A stretch of DNA of 64,000 bases from Acetobacterium paludosum (lineage in GTDB: Bacteria > Bacillota > Clostridia > Eubacteriales > Eubacteriaceae). Below the pieces are notes generated by a model. It had not been told where the DNA came from. It saw only the letters and a list, made by a program, of their open reading frames with translations, and did not search any database. Below, in pieces: positions 43,517 through 53,045 of this stretch; within the stretch, counting starts at the first letter, position 1, and each line of letters begins with the position of its first letter. Where the stretch lies: NCBI RefSeq assembly GCF_008086595.1, contig NZ_RXYA01000017.1, positions 1 to 64,000 of the forward strand, read 5' to 3'. Both the position numbers and the translations under genes were made by a program.

Positions 43517-43551
43517 CGATTTCAAATAATAATATCAATTGGAGGAAACTA

Positions 43552-44709
43552 ATGATTAGTACCTATACACAAGCAAGCCCGGTGGTTTTTGGAGTGGATG
43601 CAATCAATCAGATTGCGGAAAAAGCAAAAGATTTGGGTGGAAGCAGAGCATTATGCATTTATGATCAGGGAGTCAAAATAACAGGCATGGCTGATCGAAT
43701 TATCAAGCTTTTAAATGATGCCGGAATCGAAACGGTTGTTTATGAAGGGGTTAAACCAGATCCCACCAATGAAGCGGTTGATGCTGCCGGTCTATTTGCA
43801 CGAGACAGTCATGTTGATATAATTATTGGTATTGGGGGCGGAAGCACCTTGGATACGGCAAAATGCGTGGCGGTTTTAAACGACAATCCGCTTCCGATTA
43901 CTCAATACTGGGCATCATTAGGTAAAAAATATGAAATGAAAACACCGTTGATTTTAGTGCCGACCTCATCTGGCACGGGTAGCGAAGTAACGATGATTGC
44001 GGCTATTATTGATCTCAAGACACATATCAAGGAAGCTGTTGTTAAACCAGGAAATCTAGCTATTGTCGATCCGGCATTAACATTAACAGTTCCACCCCAT
44101 ATCACAGCTGCAACTGGGATGGATGCTCTTTCCCATGCGGTTGAATCTTACACCACTAACTGCACCAATCCGCGATCCGATGTGTTGGCGCTGGAGGCGA
44201 TCAAGCTGATCGCCCAGAATTTGGAAAAAGCAACGCGCAATGGCAGTGATTTGGAAGCCCGGACGCAGTTATCACTGGCCAGCAATTTCGCCGGGATTTC
44301 TTTTGGAGACGCCAGTGTCCATTTTGGTCATGCCCTAGGACATGAATTCGGCGGAGTTTTTCATTTGCCTCATGGCGCGGCCTGTGCACTGACCATTCCG
44401 GAAGTGCTTGTATTTGCCGCTGATACGATTCCTGAACGGATCATCAACATTGGTAAAGCATTTGGCCTGGATTTTCCGGCAAACACGACGAGCCTTCAGG
44501 CCGCGGAACTGATAGCTGAAAAAGTGAGAAAATTGCTGAAAGCGGTTGGCATCAAGTCCCTCAAAGAACTCGGTATCAGCAGAGCAGATGCCGTCTCCTG
44601 TGCCAAAGGAGCGGTGGAAAATAACTGGTTTGTAAGCTGCGCCGTCAAAGAAGTCAACGTAGATGTAATGGCCGGATTGATTGAAAAAATTTATGATAAT
44701 TTTCAATAA
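43552..44709 (+). CDS. Iron-containing (group III) alcohol dehydrogenase
   Basis: A 385-residue Fe-ADH. NAD-binding GIGGGSTLDTAK and PTSSGTGSEVT are present, as are the metal ligands in MDALSHAVESY and FGHALGHEFGGVFHLPHG. It should reduce an aldehyde to an alcohol (or the reverse) with NAD(P)H. GGAGG six bases before ATG 43552 sets the start, 35 bases after the first glycyl radical gene and 24 bases before the second. Position and size match enzymes that remove the aldehyde made by a glycyl radical dehydratase, such as 1,3-propanediol or 3-sulfopropionaldehyde reductases. Confidence 0.92.
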   Translation: MISTYTQASPVVFGVDAINQIAEKAKDLGGSRALCIYDQGVKITGMADRIIKLLNDAGIETVVYEGVKPDPTNEAVDAAGLFARDSHVDIIIGIGGGSTLDTAKCVAVLNDNPLPITQYWASLGKKYEMKTPLILVPTSSGTGSEVTMIAAIIDLKTHIKEAVVKPGNLAIVDPALTLTVPPHITAATGMDALSHAVESYTTNCTNPRSDVLALEAIKLIAQNLEKATRNGSDLEARTQLSLASNFAGISFGDASVHFGHALGHEFGGVFHLPHGAACALTIPEVLVFAADTIPERIINIGKAFGLDFPANTTSLQAAELIAEKVRKLLKAVGIKSLKELGISRADAVSCAKGAVENNWFVSCAVKEVNVDVMAGLIEKIYDNFQ

Positions 44710-44733
44710 AAATAGAACTGGAAAGGAAGAAAT

Positions 44734-47160
44734 ATGTTTACCTTAAAACCCATTACCACCCGCGTTTTAAAAATGCGGAAGAATTATCGCGAGACCATGC
44801 CGAAAGTCTGCACGGCCCGGCTGAAAATCGTCACCGATTTTTATCAGGAAAATCCCAACCTCACTGGAATTTTAAAACGGGCACTGGTATTTAAAGAACT
44901 GGCGGAAAAAATGCCGGTTTTGATCAGCGCGAATGAGATCATCGTCGGGAGTATGGCTTCCACTTATCGCGGTTCCGCGCTTTTCCCAGAGAATGATATT
45001 GTCTGGATGAAGGCTGACAACGATGCCGGACAATTATTTGACCGAGAGCTGGATCCCTACATTATTGATGATGAGGACTGGGCGTATATTTCCAGCGTTA
45101 TTCCTTACTGGTCCAAAAATTCCCTCAGTGCCATGACCGATGCCTATATTCCGGAAGGATATTTTGCCGCAGTCGGCAACCAGGTTACCGTTTATGGGGA
45201 CAAGGGAATCTGTGCGGCACCGGTCGGTCATTTCTGTACCAATTATGACAAGGCCATTCGGGTGGGATTTGGGTCTGTTAGGGAGGAAGCCAAAGGTAAA
45301 ATGGCAGCTTTAGAAGGAAAAATGGAAGCGGATACCATCAAAAAGTACAATTTTTACCGCTCCGTGGTGATTGTCTGCGATGGCATGATTACCCTGTCCA
45401 AGCGGTACGGAGCAGAAGCTGCCCGCCAGGCGGAAGCATGTTCGGATCCCCGACGAAAGGCTGAGCTGGAAAAAATGGCGGAATCACTGAACTGGATTAT
45501 GGCAAACCCGGCCCGTAACTTTCAGGATGCCGTTCAAATCATGTTTCTATATCAGATTGGCATGTGTCTGCACAACAATATGCATGCCCCGACTTTCGGA
45601 CGGGTTGACCAGTATCTGGGCAGCTTTTACGAAGCGGATCTGGCAGCCGGACGGACGACACCGAAAGAAGCTCAGGAAATCTATGATCTGTTTTCACTAA
45701 AAGTCGCTGAAATGAATAAGATCTGGTCATCCGGAACCACTCTTGCGGTTTCCGGGTATACGGTTGGCCAGCTCATGACGCTCGGCGGTGTTGACAAGAA
45801 CAATCAGGATGCCACCAATGCGGTTACCTACATGATGCTTCAGACCGCAGCCCGGCTGGAACTCCATGATCCGCCTTTATCCCTCCGGATTCATAAAAAT
45901 ACGCCGGAATTATTATGGGAGGCAGCTCTGGAAACCACGAAAATCTGTGGCGGCGTACCGACTTTTGAAAATGATGAGCTCATTATTCCGGCCTTAATGA
46001 AAAACAATCGCATGAATCTGGAAAGTGCCCGGAATTACTGCCTCATTGGCTGTGTTGAACCGGCCGGCTGCGGAGATGAATGGCCGGCCTGCGGCGGGTC
46101 CGGGGGAGAAGCCTACTGGAATATGCCGATGGCCATTGTTCACGCCATCAATGACGGTCACAACCCGATGCCGGACTTTTTTGGAAACGTCAACGAAAAC
46201 AGAACCGGGGCCCATACCGGCTATCTCTATGAAATGGAAACCTTTGATGAGGTGCTCGATGCCGTTTCTGTTCAATACCAATATTTTCTGGAATGGCAGA
46301 TGTCGATGGTCAATATGTTTGAAGTGGTGGCGGCCGAGCATATGGCCCAACCACTAGTATCCTGCATGATGGATGGCTGTATGGAATCCGGGAAGGACGT
46401 CATGAAGGGCGGCGCTAAAAACAACAGCTGCGGCGTTCCGGGGGTTGGAATCGGGAATGCCGTGGACAGTCTGGCTGTAATGAAGCATATGATTTATGAC
46501 AAAAAAATCTGCACGGCTAGGGAATTCTATGATGCTATTATGTCCAATTGGGAAGACCGGGAAGATTTACGACAGTATATTCTTAACGAGGTGCCACACT
46601 ACGGAAATGATGCCGATTACGCCGATGAATGGGCCACCTGGCTACTTAATCTTTTTGCCGATATTGTGACGAACTTTACCAATGTTCGGGGTTGTAAATT
46701 TGCACCGGGTTTGTACCCGGTGGCCACCAATGTTTTATGGGGATTGATGACACCGGCCACTCCAGATGGACGAAGAGGCGGTGATCCTCTTGCCGACGGC
46801 ATCTCGCCGGTTCAGCAGCTTGATAAAAACGGACCCACCGCTATTTTAAAATCGGTGAGCCGTATTCCCCAGGAACGTTTTTCAAATGGAACCCTGCTGA
46901 ACATGAAATTCCATCCCTCAGCGCTGAGTAATGAAAGCGGCAGAGACAAGCTGGAAGCATTGATGAAAGCCTATTTTAATATGGGCGGGATGGAAATGCA
47001 GCTCAATATTGTCAGCGTAAACACCCTGCGAAAAGCACAGCAGCATCCGGAAGACTATCAGAATCTGGTTGTTCGGGTGGCCGGATTCAGCGCCTATTTT
47101 GTGGAACTGTTTAAAAACTGTCAGGATGATCTGATCCGTCGGACAGAATTAGCCCTATAA
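44734..47160 (+). CDS. Glycyl radical enzyme 2, pyruvate-formate-lyase family
   Basis: An 808-residue glycyl radical enzyme, clearly related to but diverged from enzyme 1. Radical glycine G784 lies in RVAGFSAYFVE; the cysteine is C440 in IGCVEPAG with E442 as the C-x-E base. The pocket region continues GCGDEWPACGG. This canonical GCVE motif is shared by diol dehydratases, hydroxyproline dehydratase, choline lyase and sulfonate lyases, so the substrate is not decided. No microcompartment targeting segment is seen. Ribosome site GGAAAGGAAG precedes the ATG. Confidence 0.9.
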   Translation: MFTLKPITTRVLKMRKNYRETMPKVCTARLKIVTDFYQENPNLTGILKRALVFKELAEKMPVLISANEIIVGSMASTYRGSALFPENDIVWMKADNDAGQLFDRELDPYIIDDEDWAYISSVIPYWSKNSLSAMTDAYIPEGYFAAVGNQVTVYGDKGICAAPVGHFCTNYDKAIRVGFGSVREEAKGKMAALEGKMEADTIKKYNFYRSVVIVCDGMITLSKRYGAEAARQAEACSDPRRKAELEKMAESLNWIMANPARNFQDAVQIMFLYQIGMCLHNNMHAPTFGRVDQYLGSFYEADLAAGRTTPKEAQEIYDLFSLKVAEMNKIWSSGTTLAVSGYTVGQLMTLGGVDKNNQDATNAVTYMMLQTAARLELHDPPLSLRIHKNTPELLWEAALETTKICGGVPTFENDELIIPALMKNNRMNLESARNYCLIGCVEPAGCGDEWPACGGSGGEAYWNMPMAIVHAINDGHNPMPDFFGNVNENRTGAHTGYLYEMETFDEVLDAVSVQYQYFLEWQMSMVNMFEVVAAEHMAQPLVSCMMDGCMESGKDVMKGGAKNNSCGVPGVGIGNAVDSLAVMKHMIYDKKICTAREFYDAIMSNWEDREDLRQYILNEVPHYGNDADYADEWATWLLNLFADIVTNFTNVRGCKFAPGLYPVATNVLWGLMTPATPDGRRGGDPLADGISPVQQLDKNGPTAILKSVSRIPQERFSNGTLLNMKFHPSALSNESGRDKLEALMKAYFNMGGMEMQLNIVSVNTLRKAQQHPEDYQNLVVRVAGFSAYFVELFKNCQDDLIRRTELAL

Positions 47161-47181
47161 GGCAGTGAGAGGTTACCGACG

Positions 47182-48141
47182 ATGAAAGAATCAGACTTAA
47201 CAGGAAAAGTATATGACATTCAGGGATTCTCGGTTCAGGATGGACCGGGAATCCGAACCACTGTATTTTTAAAGGGCTGTCCGCTCCGCTGCCCATGGTG
47301 TCACAGTCCGGAATCCCAATCCTTTGCGGCCCAGCTGAGCTGGATGGCGATGCGATGTATCGGGGTGGAAAAATGCGGAAAATGTTTGACTGCCTGTACA
47401 AAAGGCGCCATTACAAGCGGCGAGATCACTAAAAGCATCGGAATCGGCGAAGCAATCAAGCTGATTCACGTCAACCGTTTACTTTGTGACGATTGCGGTG
47501 ATTGCGCCAGGGCATGTCATCCGGGCGGATTATCCATGTGTGGAGCCGACTATCAAGTGGATGACTTGCTGAAACAGCTCTGTCGAGACATTCCCTTTTA
47601 TGAACAATCCGGCGGCGGGGTCACCGTTTCCGGAGGCGAGGCTCTTTCCCAACCAGAATTTACCCTGAAACTTTTACAGGGACTGAAAGCACAAGGGGTT
47701 CATACCGCGCTGGACACCACCGGTTTTTCAGACTACAAAAACATTGATGCGGTTTTACCCTATGTGGATTTATTTTTATATGATTTGAAACACATGGATA
47801 GCGAACAGCATAAAAAAGCCATTGGCGTTCCTAATGAACGGATCCTGGAGAATGCGCAAAAAATTGCCGCGGCAGGCGGAAAACTGCAGATCCGCATTCC
47901 CGTGATCCCAAGTTTCAATGATTCCGAAAAAAATATAAAATCAACCGGAAAATTCTGCAAATCCCTTGGAAAAGCAGTGACTCTTGTTCAAATTCTTCCT
48001 TACCATAATATGGGTGTGGCAAAATATTTGCGAATCTGCGATGATCCGAAGGTATTGGAAGCGGAGCCGCCATCGGAAGAAAAAATTCAGAACCTGAAGA
48101 AAATTCTTGAATGTTTTGCCTTAAAGGTAACGGTCCATTGA
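47182..48141 (+). CDS. Glycyl radical enzyme activating enzyme (radical SAM)
   Basis: A 319-residue radical SAM activase. The SAM-cluster motif CPLRCPWC is C-x3-C-x2-C (C33, C37, C40). An inserted ferredoxin-like region supplies two more cysteine groups (CGKCLTAC and CDDCGDCARAC), and VSGGEAL is the SAM-binding GGE. The inserted clusters are typical of activases of glycerol dehydratase or choline lyase type rather than PFL activase. It installs the glycyl radical by 5'-deoxyadenosyl chemistry and is the only activase here, so it probably serves both glycyl radical enzymes. Confidence 0.93.
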   Translation: MKESDLTGKVYDIQGFSVQDGPGIRTTVFLKGCPLRCPWCHSPESQSFAAQLSWMAMRCIGVEKCGKCLTACTKGAITSGEITKSIGIGEAIKLIHVNRLLCDDCGDCARACHPGGLSMCGADYQVDDLLKQLCRDIPFYEQSGGGVTVSGGEALSQPEFTLKLLQGLKAQGVHTALDTTGFSDYKNIDAVLPYVDLFLYDLKHMDSEQHKKAIGVPNERILENAQKIAAAGGKLQIRIPVIPSFNDSEKNIKSTGKFCKSLGKAVTLVQILPYHNMGVAKYLRICDDPKVLEAEPPSEEKIQNLKKILECFALKVTVH

Positions 48142-48159
48142 GATTATAAAATGAACGAA

Positions 48160-48195
48160 AACCACAAGAAATGCCATTGCGTATTTCTTGTGGTT
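48160..48195 (+). terminator. Terminator of the glycyl radical operon
   Basis: A perfect 13-bp stem (AACCACAAGAAAT, 48160-48172, with 48183-48195) followed by TTTTCTT, 18 bases after the activase stop. A diverged copy lies at about 49596-49632, behind the first of the duplicated cyclase genes. Confidence 0.9.
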
Positions 48196-48266
48196 TTTCT
48201 TAATTTCTGTTATATTAAATATATAGCTAAACTAAACTCAATTTAATAGAAGTGAGGCGAAAAATT

Positions 48267-49556
48267 TTGATTTCCAGAATACTGATCTTCATAAAAAACA
48301 TTTTTTTTATCCCGCTGGCGGAGAAATACCGAAAAGAGTTGACAATAAAGATAAACAGAACCAACGCGGCGAATTTAAGTATTATTTCACGAACTTTTAT
48401 TATTCTGCAACTCATAACAATCGCTTTTTTAATAATTAATCAAGGGAAACCTCTGTTTATACCGTCGAATATCATTTCTTTTGAGCGGTACGTAGTCCTG
48501 GGATTTGGGGCCTTGGTTATTTTTCTGCTGATTACTAAACTGGAAAAAGATATTCCCAAGAATGGAACGGGGATCGTGGCGGCGGGGATTATCTTCATTG
48601 TATTTGTCTTAGCATGGTGTGCTGCAATTTCCTTACTGGATCAGGTATCCTATGGTCAGATCATCGTTTATGTCGCAGCCATGATTTCGATTGCGGTTGT
48701 GCCTATTTTTCAGCCTTATATTATATTCCCAATTTATGTTGCGGTGCAATCCGTTTTTATCCTTTTGATACCAATGTTTCAGCCATCTCCGGATATTGTC
48801 TCAGGAGATATTATTTACAGTACTATGGTTATGATATTGGCTGTGGTCATATCACGTATGCGGTACCAAAATTGGGTGAAAGTTTTTGAAAATGAGAAGA
48901 ACATTGAGGAAAAAAACGATGAATTGGAAAAAGTTAATACAGAATTCGGAAAAATTAATGAGAAACTGAAGAAAGCTAATGAAAAATTGAAACACCTTTC
49001 TCAACGAGATGGTTTAACGAATATTTTCAACCGTTCCATGTTCGATAAAACAATGAATTTGGAATGGAACAAGTGTCAACGTCATCAATTGCCATTGTCG
49101 TTAGTGATGATTGACATCGATTTATTTAAAAAATTAAATGACAATTTTGGGCATCAGATCGGGGACTATTGCTTAAAGCAGGTTGCCGATGTGTTGGTGT
49201 TCTGTGCCAACCGTTCTGCTGATGTTGTGTCTCGATATGGCGGCGATGAATTTGCTGTCATCTTACCCCAAACCAATAAAGAAGGTGCGCTAACTATTGC
49301 CAAAAGACTTCAGGAAAATGTTTCTGAACTGAACATTCCAGAGATTGATTCTCAGTTGAGTCAATCTCTTACAATCAGCGTTGGTGTCAGCAGTGTTGTT
49401 CCATCAGAAAATTCATCCATTGAAGAATTAATAAAAAATGCTGATCAAGCGCTTTATGAGGCAAAAAAAACAAGAAATGATATTCAATTTCAGAGTATCG
49501 ATAAACATTTGAATTCAGTGCTTGTTACTGATGATCTCAACTCATATAGCTTATGA
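48267..49556 (+). CDS. Membrane diguanylate cyclase, tandem copy 1
   Basis: A 429-residue protein with about five or six membrane segments (to residue 200), a charged coiled-coil rich in Lys-Glu-Asn repeats, and a C-terminal GGDEF domain with RYGGDEFAVILPQT. A product-inhibition RxxD (RSAD) stands five residues upstream. It should make cyclic-di-GMP in response to a membrane or extracellular cue. TTG 48267 is favoured as start because it aligns with the start of the tandem copy and follows GTGAGG; the in-frame GTG at 48252 overlaps that site. Confidence 0.9.
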   Translation: MISRILIFIKNIFFIPLAEKYRKELTIKINRTNAANLSIISRTFIILQLITIAFLIINQGKPLFIPSNIISFERYVVLGFGALVIFLLITKLEKDIPKNGTGIVAAGIIFIVFVLAWCAAISLLDQVSYGQIIVYVAAMISIAVVPIFQPYIIFPIYVAVQSVFILLIPMFQPSPDIVSGDIIYSTMVMILAVVISRMRYQNWVKVFENEKNIEEKNDELEKVNTEFGKINEKLKKANEKLKHLSQRDGLTNIFNRSMFDKTMNLEWNKCQRHQLPLSLVMIDIDLFKKLNDNFGHQIGDYCLKQVADVLVFCANRSADVVSRYGGDEFAVILPQTNKEGALTIAKRLQENVSELNIPEIDSQLSQSLTISVGVSSVVPSENSSIEELIKNADQALYEAKKTRNDIQFQSIDKHLNSVLVTDDLNSYSL

Positions 49557-49595
49557 AATCACAAACATTTTATGGTACTAATTTGGAATGATAAT

Positions 49596-49632
49596 GAACC
49601 ATAAGAAATGCATGCGCGAATTTCTTGTGGCT
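49596..49632 (+). terminator. Terminator between the tandem cyclase genes, duplicate of the one at 48160
   Basis: ACCATAAGAAAT and ATTTCTTGTGGC form an imperfect version of the 48160-48195 hairpin, followed by TTTTCT. The sequence after both hairpins (CTGTTATATT and the ribosome region) is also alike, so the terminator and promoter were duplicated together with the gene. Confidence 0.75.
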
Positions 49633-49691
49633 TTTCTAAATATCTGTTATATTGAAATAAATAAATTTTATCAGAATAGAGGTGTGGAATT

Positions 49692-50927
49692 TTGATTTCC
49701 AAAATACTGCTATCGATCAAAAAATTTTTTTATATCCCCATTACAGAGAATTATCAAAAAGAGTTGACATTGAAGATAAACAATACCAATGTGGCAAATA
49801 TGATTATTGTTTCACGCTCATTTGTAATTTTGGAACTGTTAATGATTGCTTTTTCTGTAATCGATAAGGGAAAAGCTTTGTTTGCACAGCCAAAGATCAT
49901 TTTTTTTGTGATGTATGTTGTGATGGCATTAGCAGCATTAGTAAATTCTTTAATATTCAGTAATTTTCAAAAAAATATTTCTGAACACGAAATTGGTATC
50001 AGGAATGCAGGGATTATTTTTACAACCTTTATATTATTATGGTGCGCTGGAATTTCTTTACTGGATCAATTTTCATATGGCCAAATTATTGTTTATATCT
50101 CTGCAGTTATTGCGATAGCAGTAGTGCCCATCTTTCAACCTTATGTTTTATTTTCCATCTATTTGCTGGTGCAATCCATTTTTATTTTGCTGATGTTTAT
50201 GTTCGTGTCATCCGATGGTGGGATATTTGGAAATATGGTTAACAGTACCTTGCTGATGTTATTATTTCTAGTTATCTCACGCATGCGCTATAAAAATTGC
50301 GTAAAAACTTTTGAAAATGAAAAAAATATTGAGGAAAAAAGTCGTGAATTAAAAAAGGTTAATGATGAGTTAAAGGCGGTCAATGAAAAATTGAAATACC
50401 TTTCACAGCGAGATGGGTTAACGAATATTTTCAACCGCTCCATGTTTGACAAAACAATGAATCTGGAATGGAACAAGTGTCTACGGAATCAATTGCCGCT
50501 GTCTTTAGTGATGATTGACATCGATTTATTTAAAACATTGAACGATACTTTCGGTCACCAGATTGGGGACTGTTGCTTAAGGCAGGTTGCGGATGTTTTG
50601 GTGTTCTGCGCCAACCGTGCGGCCGATGTTGTATCCCGCTATGGCGGAGATGAATTTGCTGTCATTTTACCCCAAACAGATAAAGACGGTGCCCTGACCA
50701 TTGCCAAGAAACTTCAGGAAAAGGTTGCCGAGTTGACGATTCCCGAAATTGATTGTCAGGCGTGCCAATCCCTTACAATCAGTATCGGGGTCAGCTGCAT
50801 TGTTCCGTCGGAGAATTCATCCATCGAAGAATTGCTTAAAAATGCTGATCAAGCGCTTTACGAGGCGAAAAAGGTCCGAGATGATATACAATTTCAGAGT
50901 GCTGATAAAATTCAAGTCAGTGCTTGA
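49692..50927 (+). CDS. Membrane diguanylate cyclase, tandem copy 2
   Basis: A 411-residue paralogue of the preceding gene with the same layout: N-terminal MISKILLSIKKFFYIPI, five or six membrane segments, a shorter coiled coil, and a GGDEF domain with RYGGDEFAVILPQT and RxxD (RAAD). The GGDEF halves are nearly identical while the membrane sensor halves have diverged, so the copies probably sense different cues and feed the same product. TTG start after GAGGTG. The 3' end faces the HxlR gene. Confidence 0.9.
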   Translation: MISKILLSIKKFFYIPITENYQKELTLKINNTNVANMIIVSRSFVILELLMIAFSVIDKGKALFAQPKIIFFVMYVVMALAALVNSLIFSNFQKNISEHEIGIRNAGIIFTTFILLWCAGISLLDQFSYGQIIVYISAVIAIAVVPIFQPYVLFSIYLLVQSIFILLMFMFVSSDGGIFGNMVNSTLLMLLFLVISRMRYKNCVKTFENEKNIEEKSRELKKVNDELKAVNEKLKYLSQRDGLTNIFNRSMFDKTMNLEWNKCLRNQLPLSLVMIDIDLFKTLNDTFGHQIGDCCLRQVADVLVFCANRAADVVSRYGGDEFAVILPQTDKDGALTIAKKLQEKVAELTIPEIDCQACQSLTISIGVSCIVPSENSSIEELLKNADQALYEAKKVRDDIQFQSADKIQVSA

Positions 50928-51020
50928 AAAAGATGAAAAATATAGCTACAGATTTAATAAAGCTAGCATCTGCTTTTGAATTTTGTCAGCTAGTGCGAAG
51001 ACACTTTCTGCCGCTGCTTC

Positions 51021-51353
51021 TTAATCCATCTCGGAGTTTGCATAATTTTGTCCCCATTGCCCTAAATTAGCTAAAATCGGTAAAATGCTTTTTCCTGAAT
51101 CGGTGAGGGAATATTCTACTTTGGGCGGTATTTGTGCATAGGCAAATCGTTTTACTAATCCATATCCTTCTAATTCACGGAGTTGTTGAGTCAACATTTT
51201 TTGAGTAATATTCGGTAAAGTTCTTCGTAGCTCATTGAATCTGATCGTTTTATCACCTAGATACCATAAAATGAGCACTTTCCATTTTCCACCGATGATA
51301 GCCAACGTTAATTCCATCGAACAATGATACTCTTTATCTTTAAATTTAATCAA
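51021..51353 (-). CDS. HxlR family transcriptional regulator
   Basis: A 110-residue winged-helix protein with the HxlR pattern: CSMELTLAIIGGKWKVLILWYL, RFNELRRTLPNITQKMLTQQLRELE and a wing with PPKVEYSLTDSG. The cysteine near the N-terminus is the one that senses aldehydes or redox in several HxlR proteins. Divergent from the ferredoxin-nitroreductase gene, with likely operators between them. Confidence 0.92.
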   Translation of the reverse strand: MIKFKDKEYHCSMELTLAIIGGKWKVLILWYLGDKTIRFNELRRTLPNITQKMLTQQLRELEGYGLVKRFAYAQIPPKVEYSLTDSGKSILPILANLGQWGQNYANSEMD

Positions 51354-51393
51354 TATTTCTCACTCCTTAAATTAGTCAAAGTATTATTTTACG

Positions 51394-51437
51394 GTATACA
51401 AGTATATACTATCCCACTAATAAGTGCCTACTTGTTA
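51394..51437. promoter_or_regulatory. HxlR operator region and nitroreductase promoter
   Basis: GTATACAAGTATATAC (51394-51409) is a near-palindrome. The core ACAAGTA (51399-51405) recurs inverted as TACTTGT (51429-51435), which overlaps a plus-strand -35 box TTGTTA (51432-51437); the -10 TATTAT is at 51455-51460 after 17 bases. Binding of HxlR here would control the nitroreductase gene. Confidence 0.55.
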
Positions 51438-51512
51438 ATTATTACCTGACAGTCTATTATTATAGCATAATAGAATTTCAAAATAACAACTATTGAAGTG
51501 AGGAACGTAAAA

Positions 51513-52367
51513 ATGAATATTATTCAGGTTGATCATGAAAAATGTACCAAATGTGGGATATGTGTAGAACTGTGTCCAACAAGAACTTTACATATGGGAG
51601 AGAACGGGCCAGAAGAAGTTAAACCGGAAGGATGCATCGCCTGCGGTCATTGTGTTGCTATATGTCCCAATACGGCGATCGATAATGCCAAGACACCATT
51701 ATCGGATCAAGTGGTTTTGGAAAATTTTCCAGTTATTGATAGTGATACTGCTTACCATTTTATGCGATCACGTCGATCAATTCGTTGTTATAAAAGTGAA
51801 AGTGTTCCTAGAAAACAGTTATTAAAATTAGCCGATATTGCCCGATTTGCGCCTACTGCAAGCAATAAACAGGGGATCTCATATATTATTATAGAAAATA
51901 GAAAAACACTTGAAAAAGCTACAGCAGTTGTTATTCAATGGATGGAAGAAAACCAGTCTCGTTGGTGGAGCTTTCCGTTGCATATTAAAGCTTATAGAGA
52001 AAAAGGGATTGATGGAATTTTTCGTTCTGCTCCAAATCTAATTATCGCGACGGCACCAAAAGATTTTAAAAACGGTCGGGAAAATACTATTTTATCACTT
52101 GCCTATTTAGAACTGTATGCAAATACGTTAGGAATTGGTTCTGCTTGGGCAGGTCTTTTTGAGATGTGTGCATTTTCAAACTATGTTCCCTTACTGGACT
52201 TGTTAAAAATTCCAGAGACTAAGTCAATAACAGGAGCCGTCATGATTGGTTATCCGAAATATCATTTTGAAAGACTCGTGGATAGGAATCCGATTGATGT
52301 CATCTGGTTAAGTGATGATGGGAGATCGGATAAGTTAAACAAAGATTTTGACAACATTTCCAGATAA
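51513..52367 (+). CDS. Nitroreductase with N-terminal 2x[4Fe-4S] ferredoxin domain
   Basis: The first 60 residues form a ferredoxin (CTKCGICVELCP and CIACGHCVAICP). Residues 70-250 are an FMN-binding nitroreductase fold opening FMRSRRSIRCYKSESVPR. Such fusions, common in clostridia, reduce nitro, enone or related substrates with electrons from ferredoxin. ATG 51513 is preferred, preceded by GTGAGG. The divergent HxlR gene probably regulates it. Confidence 0.92.
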   Translation: MNIIQVDHEKCTKCGICVELCPTRTLHMGENGPEEVKPEGCIACGHCVAICPNTAIDNAKTPLSDQVVLENFPVIDSDTAYHFMRSRRSIRCYKSESVPRKQLLKLADIARFAPTASNKQGISYIIIENRKTLEKATAVVIQWMEENQSRWWSFPLHIKAYREKGIDGIFRSAPNLIIATAPKDFKNGRENTILSLAYLELYANTLGIGSAWAGLFEMCAFSNYVPLLDLLKIPETKSITGAVMIGYPKYHFERLVDRNPIDVIWLSDDGRSDKLNKDFDNISR

Positions 52368-52402
52368 CCCAAAATATATTTTTTCCAATCTAAACCAGCC
52401 AA

Positions 52403-52437
52403 AAAAGTTAAGTGGCATCAGACTCAACTTAACTTTT
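52403..52437. terminator. Bidirectional terminator between convergent genes
   Basis: AAAAGTTAAGT (52403-52413) pairs with ACTTAACTTTT (52427-52437), A-rich on one side and T-rich on the other. The stop codon of the minus-strand DUF6054-like gene lies in its loop. Confidence 0.8.
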
Positions 52438-52762
52438 CTGGGACCTCTTTTAGCATTGGCACGATCGCATCGATGTTTTCCTGGTTAACTCCTTTATCCG
52501 ATCGCTGAAACAGTGCTGCCAGCACTGATTTTACAACGACGCGCGTTTGCTTATCCCCGGTTTCACATAATTCTACGGTAACGATTTCACCAGCCGACCT
52601 TGAACTGGGGGTTGTTTGCAAAATAATCACATAGTTATTTTCTTTCAGCTCTTTTTCGATAATGGAAAAACGGCGTGTTTCATCTAAATTTGATAAAAAT
52701 CTTTCTTTTAGCGCTTCAAGCGATGCGCCAATGATCACTTCTTTGGTTTCTGATTTACTCAT
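52424..52762 (-). CDS. Small conserved protein, DUF6054-like
   Basis: A 112-residue soluble protein with an N-terminal basic/acidic helix, then beta-rich sequence (NNYVIILQTTPSSRSAGEIVTVELCE) and a helical C-terminus. The look fits DUF6054 proteins found in Firmicutes, of unknown function; this is recalled, not verified. It stands alone between the nitroreductase and flavin reductase genes. Confidence 0.55.
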   Translation of the reverse strand: MSKSETKEVIIGASLEALKERFLSNLDETRRFSIIEKELKENNYVIILQTTPSSRSAGEIVTVELCETGDKQTRVVVKSVLAALFQRSDKGVNQENIDAIVPMLKEVPEKLS

Positions 52763-53045
52763 ATCATATTTTTAGCAGCAGACTGTACAAATTAAAAGCC
52801 TGATGCATTCCCCTTTCTTTTTTTGTAATACAAAACGATTTTACCTTCCGCCCGGTAAATGAACGAATTAAGAAAAGCAACAGGCGGTGCTTTAATTATA
52901 TTGCGAATAAGAAAGATTTTCAAGTTAAAAACCGTTGTCACCTTGTATTTGCAATTGATTACTGATGGCATTCTTGACAAATACCAGTATTTGGATAATA
53001 ATACTGGCAAAATAGCTTTTCAATTAACGAGGAGGAAACAGAGTA

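Noticed and set aside
41069-48141. Microcompartment-associated choline or propanediol locus
   Set aside because: No shell-protein genes, no aldehyde dehydrogenase and no N-terminal targeting extension on either glycyl radical enzyme.
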